Origin: Nitrospira sp.
GTDB lineage: Bacteria; Nitrospirota; Nitrospiria; Nitrospirales; Nitrospiraceae
Length of the DNA: 17,570 nt
Direction of reading: 5' to 3'
Assembly: GCA_015904045.1 (NCBI GenBank)
Contig: JABMDG010000328.1
Span: forward strand, 1-17,570
The first letter of the stretch is position 1. Each line of letters opens with the position of its first letter. Positions 7,284 to 13,605 of the stretch are shown in pieces. The notes beneath the pieces are model-generated. The model searched no databases. It saw only the letters and a list, made by a program, of their open reading frames with translations, and was not told where the DNA came from. A program made the translations under genes and the position numbers.

Positions 7284-8288
7284 ATGCCTGATTTACGACG
7301 TGACCCTATTGTCGGCCGGTGGGTGATCATTTCGACTGAGCGGATCGGACGCCCGCATGACTTCATGCAGGTGCAGCCGGCCCGGTCGATGTCCACCGCC
7401 ATCTGTCCCTTCTGTCCTGGACAAGAGCGGCTGACACCGAAAGAGATCATGGCCTACCGGCCGCAACCCGCCGAGCCCAATTCTCCCACGTGGACCGTGC
7501 GTGTCGTCCCGAATAAATTTCCCGCGCTTCAAGTAGAAGGCGACATGGGGCGTGAAGGGGTCGGCCTCTACGACCGGATGAACGGCATCGGCGCGCACGA
7601 GGTCATCATCGAATCGCCCGGCCATACGGACAGCCTCGCGGGCTTGCCGGCCAAGAAAATCGAAGACGTGCTGTGGGCCTATCGGGACCGCATCATCGAC
7701 CTCAAGAAGGATCTGCGGTTCCGCTACATCCTCATCTTCAAGAATCACGGCTCCGCCGCCGGGGCCACCTTGGAACACAGCCATTCGCAGTTGATCGCAC
7801 TCCCCGTGGTCCCCACCAGCGTCATGAATGAGATCGAGGGCTGCCGAGCCCACTTCGAACAGAAGGAACGGTGCATCTACTGCGACATCCTCCGGCAGGA
7901 GCTCGGCACCGGAGCGCGCCTGGTAGCGGAGAATCCAGAATTCGCCTGCCTCACGCCCTTCGCCCCGCGGTTTCCCTTCGAAATGTGGATTCTCCCCAAG
8001 CGCCACGCCGGCTACTTCGAGGAAAGCCAAAAAACCCAGTTCGAATTCCTCGCGCCGATCCTGTCCGAATGCCTCCGGCGCATGGACAAGGTACTGGCCC
8101 GCCCCGCGTACAACTTTATCCTCCACAGTTCACCGCTGCATGAGCGCACCGGCGAGTTTTATCATTGGCACTTGGAGATCATTCCCAAGCTGACACAGGT
8201 TGCCGGCTTCGAATGGGGCACCGGGTTTTACATCAATCCGGTTTCCCCTGAAGAATCGGCAACGGCGCTCCGCACCGCAACCATCTAA
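7284..8288 (+). CDS. galT: Galactose-1-phosphate uridylyltransferase family (GalT)
   Basis: This 334-residue HIT-superfamily nucleotidylyltransferase starts RRDPIVGRWVIIS and has a zinc-site pair C41/C44 (CPFC), SPGH with H114, and the active-site run LEHSHSQLIALP. There H167 corresponds to the nucleotidylated histidine, and the usual His-Pro-His reads His-Ser-His. A second CxxC lies at C197/C200. The C-terminal WHLEIIPKLT and GTGFYINPVSPEE stretches are typical of the family. GalT exchanges UMP between UDP-glucose and galactose-1-phosphate. Coupling to a GH57 enzyme 19 bp upstream, with no galK or galE in view, leaves room for another substrate such as ADP- or UDP-glucose in glycogen turnover. 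An AGGAAGGAG stretch overlaps the GH57 stop but sits about 12 nt from the ATG, which is long. Confidence 0.85.
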   Translation: MPDLRRDPIVGRWVIISTERIGRPHDFMQVQPARSMSTAICPFCPGQERLTPKEIMAYRPQPAEPNSPTWTVRVVPNKFPALQVEGDMGREGVGLYDRMNGIGAHEVIIESPGHTDSLAGLPAKKIEDVLWAYRDRIIDLKKDLRFRYILIFKNHGSAAGATLEHSHSQLIALPVVPTSVMNEIEGCRAHFEQKERCIYCDILRQELGTGARLVAENPEFACLTPFAPRFPFEMWILPKRHAGYFEESQKTQFEFLAPILSECLRRMDKVLARPAYNFILHSSPLHERTGEFYHWHLEIIPKLTQVAGFEWGTGFYINPVSPEESATALRTATI

Positions 8289-8303
8289 GCGGAAAGTTCA
8301 GCG

Positions 8304-9686
8304 ATGCCCTGCCGCTTTCGTATCGAAGATCCAACCCTGGCGGGGACCTTGCGCCGGATCGAGCAGGCGGTCCGTCAGGCGGGTGGACGGACATGGCTGG
8401 TTGGCGGATCGGTCCGCGATCTCGTCCTAGGCCGTCAGCCGCAGGATCTGGACCTCGAAGTGTTCGGGCTGCCGCCCGGACAACTCCACGCCCTACTTGA
8501 ACAGCAGTTTTCCGTCCAGTTCGTTGGCAAGACCTTCAGCGTGTTCAAGCTGGAGGGGTTGCCCGTTGACATTTCCACTCCCTCCCGTCTTCTGACCGAC
8601 CATGGATCCGTGCCGGGCTTGATCCGGCAGGCCGACCCGGATATGGACATCGATGAGGCCCTGGCCCGGCGTGATTTCACGATCAACGCGATGGCTTGGG
8701 ACCCTGACACTCTGGAACTCCGCGATCCGTTCAACGGCCGAGCCGACCTCGCCGCCCGCCTGCTCCGTCATGCGTCGGATCGGTTTAGCGAAGATCCGGT
8801 GCGTGTCCTGCGCGGCATGCAGCTGGTCGCCCGCTTCGAACTGGCTCCCGTGCCGGACACCGTCACGCTCTGTCATACGCTGTCACAAGACGGACAACCA
8901 CAGGAACGGCTGTGGGCGGAATGGAAGAAGCTCATCGTGCAGGGGGTGAAGCCATCACTAGGACTTCAATTCTTGAGCCGCTGCGGCTGGCTCCGCTTTT
9001 ATCCAGAACTGGCGGCGCTGCAAGGATGCGAGCAAGATCCCACATGGCACCCGGAAGGCGATGTGTGGATTCACACGCTGCACTGTTTGGACTGGTTCGC
9101 CACGGAACGGACCGGCCGGCCTGACGACGATCTGCCCGTCGGCTTGGGCGTCCTCTGCCACGACTTCGGCAAACCGGTGACGACACGGAGCGACTTCGGA
9201 CGAATTACCGCCAGAGGCCATGAACAGGAAGGCGAAGAACCAACGCGGCGGTTTCTCGCTGGCCTCACCAATCAAGAAGATCTCATCGACGAGGTCCTGA
9301 CTCTGGTGCGCTGTCATCTCCGTCCCCGCGCCCTGTATGACACACAGGCGTCCGACAGCGCCGTGCGGCGGCTGGCCCGGCACGTCACCCGCATCGACCG
9401 GTTGGTGCGCGTCGCCCGGGCCGATCACGCTGGACGTCCGCCGAGACTTTTCGACGGATTTCCCGCCGGCGAATGGCTCCTGGAGCGCGCCAGGAAGTTA
9501 CACGTGGAAACTCAAGCTCCGGCGCCGATCGTCATGGGACGACACCTGCTGGACTTGGGAATCCAGCCAGGCCCCGAGATGGGACGGTTGCTCGACGAGT
9601 GTTACGAAGCGCAGCTGGACGGGCTCTTCACCACACTTGATGACGGTCTCGCATATGCGCGATCACGAGTCCCCCTTTCTCACTAG
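8304..9686 (+). CDS. cca: CCA-adding / poly(A) polymerase-type nucleotidyltransferase with HD domain
   Basis: This 460-residue class II template-independent nucleotidyltransferase has LVGGSVRDLVLG (32-43), catalytic DLD (D48, D50), RRDFTINAMAW (122-132) and DRFSEDPVRVLRG (159-171). An HD-type phosphohydrolase region follows, with HPEGDVWIHTLH (249-260) and LCHDFGK (284-290). The RRDFTINA segment and an HD domain resembling that of E. coli Cca favour tRNA CCA addition or repair, with phosphohydrolase activity from the HD part. A poly(A) polymerase cannot be excluded because the two activities are hard to separate by eye. The protein is longer than E. coli Cca (about 410 residues). GGAAAG sits 7 nt before the ATG at 8304. 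The gene follows galT by 15 bp and is followed after 49 bp by a sulfur-carrier gene also likely to act on tRNA. Confidence 0.85.
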   Translation: MPCRFRIEDPTLAGTLRRIEQAVRQAGGRTWLVGGSVRDLVLGRQPQDLDLEVFGLPPGQLHALLEQQFSVQFVGKTFSVFKLEGLPVDISTPSRLLTDHGSVPGLIRQADPDMDIDEALARRDFTINAMAWDPDTLELRDPFNGRADLAARLLRHASDRFSEDPVRVLRGMQLVARFELAPVPDTVTLCHTLSQDGQPQERLWAEWKKLIVQGVKPSLGLQFLSRCGWLRFYPELAALQGCEQDPTWHPEGDVWIHTLHCLDWFATERTGRPDDDLPVGLGVLCHDFGKPVTTRSDFGRITARGHEQEGEEPTRRFLAGLTNQEDLIDEVLTLVRCHLRPRALYDTQASDSAVRRLARHVTRIDRLVRVARADHAGRPPRLFDGFPAGEWLLERARKLHVETQAPAPIVMGRHLLDLGIQPGPEMGRLLDECYEAQLDGLFTTLDDGLAYARSRVPLSH

Positions 9687-9735
9687 CGCGTTTCCCCTCT
9701 TGCCCGCTGCTCCATCGGCGGCATATGATCAACCC

Positions 9736-9930
9736 ATGCGTGTGCAACTCAGCCATCCATCTCGAACAGTGGACGTCAAAGGACCCAAAAAGGTGAAGGA
9801 GCTGTTGCGCGAGTTGAATCTCCTGGTCGAAGCGCACTTGGTGATTCGTGGCGATGAACTGGTCACCGAAGACGAGATGCTCGCCGACAAGGATGACATT
9901 GAAATCAGACCGGTGATCTCAGGCGGGTAA
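9736..9930 (+). CDS. MoaD/ThiS/TtuB-type ubiquitin-like sulfur carrier
   Basis: This 64-residue beta-grasp protein begins MRVQLSHPSRTVDVKG and ends DIEIRPVISGG. A C-terminal Gly-Gly is the hallmark of carriers that are adenylated and loaded as thiocarboxylates (ThiS, MoaD, Urm1, TtuB). The pattern, including the MRV start, the LLREL helix, the central VIRGDEL and the terminal ISGG, recalls Thermus TtuB, the sulfur donor for tRNA 2-thiouridine formation. The adjacent CCA-type enzyme makes a tRNA role attractive. ThiS or MoaD function is the alternative, but no thiamine or molybdopterin genes are nearby. ATG 9736 is chosen because it gives a complete beta-grasp domain; the frame stays open far upstream, but that part overlaps the cca coding region and looks like a shadow. 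The Shine-Dalgarno is weak. Confidence 0.82.
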   Translation: MRVQLSHPSRTVDVKGPKKVKELLRELNLLVEAHLVIRGDELVTEDEMLADKDDIEIRPVISGG

Positions 9931-9960
9931 GCGGCGGAGTGTCTGGCTGGCTGGACCGCA

Positions 9961-9986
9961 TTGGCTGCGCACCAGCGCGGAGCCGA
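9961..9986. terminator. Hairpin between convergent genes, candidate bidirectional terminator
   Basis: TTGGCTGCGC (9961-9970), loop ACCA, then GCGC, a 2-nt GG bulge and AGCCGA (9981-9986) form a 10-bp stem including one G-T pair. It lies in the 62-bp gap between the sulfur-carrier stop and the FadL-type gene stop on the opposite strand. There is no T-run, so termination is inferred from structure and position only. Confidence 0.45.
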
Positions 9987-9992
9987 CGGGAA

Positions 9993-11489
9993 TCAGAAGT
10001 TGACCCGCAGATTGATTGAGCCGACGTGTAAGACGGTCTGATACGTTCCGTTGACGAGGCCGGGGATGGCCACCGGATTTTGGTTGCCCGTCACAGTCCG
10101 CGGCTCGTACAAAATCGCTTGGTACGCCACATCCAGTCCGATCGCTTTGTGTCCGAACGATGGCCCTCCCGTCGTCCCGCAAGGAACTATTCCGAAAAAC
10201 TGCCCGTTCGTCTTACAGAGCAGTCCCAGCCCTACCGAGACGGCATGTTGATCCGAGTCCGGAATCGTGGGTAAAAAGGATCGGTCAGGAATCGGCGTCT
10301 GCGAATGCCAGTATCCTCCCCGCACGGCCACTTCCCAGTGCGGCAAGGCACCGGGCGTAAGCCATCGATATTCGGTCCCGACCATGAGCGTGTAGGCGCT
10401 TCGCCAGTTCTGCGGAAATGGGATGGTGGTGCCGGTCGACAAATGCACGTCGAGATTACGCACTGACTTCCATCCCGTATAATCGATGTCCAATTCAAGT
10501 TTCCATTCATGAGCGGCATTGCGGATCGGCCACACGGCGATGCCCCCTGTAAAGATCTGCGGCAGCACTAACGTGGTGGACGCATCCGAGACAGGGACTC
10601 CATTCGCGAGAAATTTGCCGTCCAAATGAAGCGTCGCCTGTGTGCGGTATACCAGACCGACATTGACCAATGGCCGGCCCTCCCCATTCCGCAACGGGGT
10701 ATACAACAGGCTGACGTTGAATCCGGCCGCCGTATCGCTCCCATTGATCTCCATCGGGGTTCCGGGCGGTGGCAAGCCCGGCCCTCCCGATGAATTGAAT
10801 CGTGTGACGACCTGTCCTTCACCCAGAAAACTCGCGAATGTATAAATGTCGGCGCCGAGCCCGACAGACAATTGCTCGTTCAGCCTATAGGCAAGGGTCG
10901 GCTTGATATCGATCAGAGGCACCGCTTGTTTCGTCACTGCGGTGGCGAAGGGCCCATTATTCGGATATTCGTAGAGCACTCCGAACGGCGAAATCAAACC
11001 GACTCCCGCAGAGAAGTTCTTCAGTACGGACAACCCGATGCCGTTGAGGTTTGCCGTCACATAGAAATTGCTCGGCAGCGGGTATGCCACGGCGCCCCCG
11101 AAATCTCCGTTGGTGGTCGCTCCCGATAGGCTGGTGAACCTTGTGCTGCCGCCAAGCAGTAACGTCCCGGCGCTGGTTTGAACACCACTCAGTTGAGTCA
11201 TCCCGGCGGGATTAAAATAGAGGGCCGAGGGATCGTCGGCTTGCGCGACAAACGCCCCGCCCTGAGCTGTCCCGGAAGCGCTGTGATCGAAGACCCGGAA
11301 CGCGCCGGCGGAAACGAAGGCGGGGCCGGTCACGATCAGCAACAGGCTCCCCACTCCTGCAATGCTCAGCCAAGCCCTCGATCGGGAAAAGCCGCCTCCA
11401 CACCGCCATCGAGCCTTACCGGTACCAGCGAGCATCGCGTGCGACCGCGGGTGTCGCATATTCTTGCAGAATCGTTCCAACCGGTTCAT
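9993..11489 (-). CDS. FadL/OmpP1-type outer-membrane hydrophobic-compound transporter
   Basis: This is an outer-membrane beta-barrel protein of the FadL/TodX family (about 498 residues from the ATG at 11489). It has a basic N-terminal region, a hydrophobic signal segment at about 41-60 ending VSAG, then a mature N-terminus GAFRVFDHSASGTAQGGAF, where FadL proteins place their hatch. The run DDPSALYFNPAGMTQL (85-100) is a family hallmark. Many alternating amphipathic strands follow, and the chain ends in phenylalanine (NLRVNF), as expected for BAM-assembled barrels. Family members let long-chain fatty acids, hydrocarbons or aromatics cross the outer membrane by lateral diffusion. The start is uncertain: ATGs at 11549, 11489, 11459 and 11435 are in frame, and the 11489 choice gives an unusually long n-region. 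It is divergent from the PilZ/acyl-ACP-reductase fusion, which may act on related lipids. Confidence 0.88.
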   Translation of the reverse strand: MNRLERFCKNMRHPRSHAMLAGTGKARWRCGGGFSRSRAWLSIAGVGSLLLIVTGPAFVSAGAFRVFDHSASGTAQGGAFVAQADDPSALYFNPAGMTQLSGVQTSAGTLLLGGSTRFTSLSGATTNGDFGGAVAYPLPSNFYVTANLNGIGLSVLKNFSAGVGLISPFGVLYEYPNNGPFATAVTKQAVPLIDIKPTLAYRLNEQLSVGLGADIYTFASFLGEGQVVTRFNSSGGPGLPPPGTPMEINGSDTAAGFNVSLLYTPLRNGEGRPLVNVGLVYRTQATLHLDGKFLANGVPVSDASTTLVLPQIFTGGIAVWPIRNAAHEWKLELDIDYTGWKSVRNLDVHLSTGTTIPFPQNWRSAYTLMVGTEYRWLTPGALPHWEVAVRGGYWHSQTPIPDRSFLPTIPDSDQHAVSVGLGLLCKTNGQFFGIVPCGTTGGPSFGHKAIGLDVAYQAILYEPRTVTGNQNPVAIPGLVNGTYQTVLHVGSINLRVNF

Positions 11490-11701
11490 GGTAGGATACC
11501 GCTTCGGTCCCTTCCTTTCGGAAATCCCGTACCCGAATACGCTCCACATCGTTTCTCTGATTCGATAGATATCAACAAAGCGCCGATCTGGCTATAGAAT
11601 TGGCAAAGTGGTCACTCGCCGTCGATAGAGCCTATCGGCTTGAGGACCTCCGGCCCTATATCTACGCCCCACTGGCTCACTCGATACATCCATCCGTTTC
11701 A

Positions 11702-11730
11702 TTGACAAACCAAAGGCCGCGGATAATAGT
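11702..11730 (+). promoter_or_regulatory. Candidate sigma-70 promoter for the PilZ-AAR / histidine kinase unit
   Basis: A perfect TTGACA (11702-11707) is followed after 17 bp by AATAGT (11725-11730), 4 of 6 to TATAAT with the key second A and sixth T present. Transcription would start near 11737, leaving a leader of about 130 nt that contains the hairpin and the palindrome described separately. Confidence 0.45.
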
Positions 11731-11814
11731 AAACGGTGCGCGGCACGGCATAAGTGGAGCGAGCGGAGCCGTGAGTTCGCTGGAATGCCGGTTCATACCG
11801 GCCTGCCAAAGTCG

Positions 11815-11830
11815 ATCACGATATCGTGAT
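11815..11830. promoter_or_regulatory. Perfect 16-bp palindrome, candidate operator
   Basis: ATCACGATATCGTGAT is its own reverse complement over all 16 bases and ends 35 bp before the ATG at 11866. A perfect dyad of this length in a leader is typical of a dimeric repressor site. It lies downstream of the proposed promoter, where binding would block elongation. It could also fold as an RNA hairpin, but with no loop the DNA-site reading is preferred. Confidence 0.45.
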
Positions 11831-11865
11831 AGTCTGAGGCGTTTCGTCTATACCTGGAGGGATCG

Positions 11866-13596
11866 ATGACGAGTACAGCCACAAGCCGACTTGCCGTCAG
11901 TCTGCCCGTGGTTGTCGACTTCAATGGCACATTGACCCGCGGAGTGACCCAGGACCTGGATCCCCACTCATTGTCGTTCTGGAGCGATTGCCACACCCCC
12001 GTCGGCACATCGATCTCCGTCCTCTTCTATTTCAGCCGCAATGTCGCGTATCTGCCGCTTACCGGACAGGTCACCGCCGTTACTCAGGACCTGAACGAAG
12101 CAGGGCCCAAGTTTCGCATCGACATCAGCCTTGCCTGTCTGGGCAGCACGGAAATGCAAGTCCTTGAGTCGGCCTTTCAAGAACTGGAGATCTACCTGCG
12201 AAACCTTGACACACCGGACGGAGCCCCCTCTGCGGCAACCCGGGCTGAACCCATCACCAGCAATCCTCGATCTATTCTTTCCTTGTTCATAACGGACAAC
12301 CCCTTTCGTCTTCCCTACCGCCTGCAGGCCGATACCAACTCACAGCCGGTTGGGTTGACTTCCATTTCGCAGTCGGGCATGGAACGAAACGCGGCGTGTC
12401 TTCAGACCCCCTCTTCTCCCCAAACAATTCCGATTCGTTTTTCGTCGAACTTGGTGTGGCAGAGCGCCTCCCTGCTCGCACAAAACTTTCGCGACTTGAT
12501 CATTCGATTCTTGCCCGGCCCGTTGGCGCGCCTGTTCGTGACACCCATCACATTCGCCTTCATCAGTCATCCTCGAACATTGAGTGATGTCCAGAGGAAA
12601 TATCCGTTTGCCTGCTTCTTGCCCTCGCGCCTGGTGCAATGGTGGGTTCGCCGTCAATGGCCACTCGTCGCCTCGTACATCACAGGCCTTACATCAACCA
12701 ATGGGAAACCGGTTACCGGCGCCATGTTGATTTCTCCGTTGACGACAGAACAGATGCTTCGTAATCCACGACTGGCCAGGCAACGGGTGCTGGAGACTGT
12801 TCAGCTGGCTGAAAAGATGGGAGCCACAATCGCCGGGTTAGGCGCCTTCACCTCAATCGTCACGCGGGACGGGCGGGATCTTGAAGGAAAGGTCCATCTT
12901 GGATTGACGACGGGAAACCCCCATTCCGCCGCCATCGCCGTTCAAAACGTCCTCCATGCGGCAGCCCTGACCAATCTTAGTCTGCCGCACGCCACCGCGG
13001 CCATTGTCGGCGGAGCCGGTTCGGTCGGCTCCGCCTGCGCAAAAATGCTTGCCCGGCTGGTCGCAAGGGTGCTGATCATCGACATCAAACAAGATATGCT
13101 GCAGCAGGTGATCGCACAATTGGGAAACCAGCCGGCGGTCGTGGAAGGTGCCATGAATCTCGATCGCGTACCGGAGGCCGATATCGTCATCGCTGCTACC
13201 AATAATCCGCACATTCTGTTGACTGCGAAGCATTTGAAGCCCGGCGCAATCGTCATCGATGCCGCCCAGCCGAAGAACGTATCGGAGGAGGTTCCTCGCC
13301 GGCGGGCCGATGTCGTTGTCATCGAGTCCGCCGTGGTCCAAACTCCCGGTGTCGATGTGCACTTCGACCTCGATCTCGCTCCGGGTGAAGCATTGGGATG
13401 TTTGTCCGAGACCATGATTCTGACCGCCATCGGATGGCGGGGACATTATTCCCTCGGCAAAGCCGACCCGTCGCATGCCGCCCAGATCATCGCCGCAGGA
13501 CGCGCGCTCGGTTTTCATCTTGCGCCGTTTCGGAATTCCACAGGGTACGTCACCGACGAACACCTGCTGCGCGTGGCGCAAACACGAATGGCGTAA
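11866..13596 (+). CDS. PilZ-like domain fused to long-chain acyl-ACP reductase (AAR)-like domain
   Basis: This 576-residue fusion has residues 8-110 resembling a PilZ beta-barrel (SRLAVSLPVVVDFNG, then QDLDPHSLSFWS and LTGQVTAV), but the c-di-GMP-binding RxxxR is absent. After a linker (about 115-220), residues 225-576 match cyanobacterial acyl-ACP reductase along their whole length: FAFISHPRTL (230-239), GLGAFTSIV (324-332), TTGNPHSA (348-355), Rossmann loop IVGGAGSVGSA (380-390), VIDAAQPKN (463-471), and ALGCLSETMILTAIGW (509-524). C512 aligns with the cysteine that carries the acyl thioester in the Synechococcus enzyme. AAR reduces acyl-ACP to fatty aldehyde with NADPH. GGAGGG lies 4 nt before the ATG, supporting the full-length fusion. 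A sensor kinase starts 9 bp after the stop. No aldehyde-deformylating oxygenase gene is in view. The activity is inferred; a more general shikimate-dehydrogenase-fold oxidoreductase is the fallback. Confidence 0.8.
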   Translation: MTSTATSRLAVSLPVVVDFNGTLTRGVTQDLDPHSLSFWSDCHTPVGTSISVLFYFSRNVAYLPLTGQVTAVTQDLNEAGPKFRIDISLACLGSTEMQVLESAFQELEIYLRNLDTPDGAPSAATRAEPITSNPRSILSLFITDNPFRLPYRLQADTNSQPVGLTSISQSGMERNAACLQTPSSPQTIPIRFSSNLVWQSASLLAQNFRDLIIRFLPGPLARLFVTPITFAFISHPRTLSDVQRKYPFACFLPSRLVQWWVRRQWPLVASYITGLTSTNGKPVTGAMLISPLTTEQMLRNPRLARQRVLETVQLAEKMGATIAGLGAFTSIVTRDGRDLEGKVHLGLTTGNPHSAAIAVQNVLHAAALTNLSLPHATAAIVGGAGSVGSACAKMLARLVARVLIIDIKQDMLQQVIAQLGNQPAVVEGAMNLDRVPEADIVIAATNNPHILLTAKHLKPGAIVIDAAQPKNVSEEVPRRRADVVVIESAVVQTPGVDVHFDLDLAPGEALGCLSETMILTAIGWRGHYSLGKADPSHAAQIIAAGRALGFHLAPFRNSTGYVTDEHLLRVAQTRMA

Positions 13597-13605
13597 CAAC
13601 ACCCG

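Larger units (their letters stand above)
11550..11865. other. Divergent intergenic region between fadL-type and PilZ-AAR genes
   Basis: This stretch of about 316 bp (376 bp if fadL starts at 11489) has no convincing gene. It holds a small CGATAG-AGC-CTATCG dyad (11623-11637), a promoter-like pair reading rightwards (11702-11730), a GCCGGT-TCAT-ACCGGC hairpin (11787-11802) and a perfect 16-bp palindrome (11815-11830). A TTG-initiated 89-codon frame (11600-11869) overlaps the downstream ATG as ATGA but looks non-coding. No clear promoter for the leftward gene was found. Confidence 0.5.

Noticed and set aside
9337..9735. In-frame upstream extension of the sulfur-carrier gene into cca
   Set aside because: The extension overlaps coding sequence of cca in another frame and adds a Trp/Arg/Ser-rich stretch with no domain; the beta-grasp fold starts at the ATG at 9736.
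11600..11869. TTG-started 89-codon frame whose TGA overlaps the ATG of the reductase fusion
   Set aside because: The overlap (ATGA) is suggestive of coupling, but the start is TTG without a Shine-Dalgarno, the protein has no recognisable domain, and the frame runs through promoter, hairpin and palindrome sequences.
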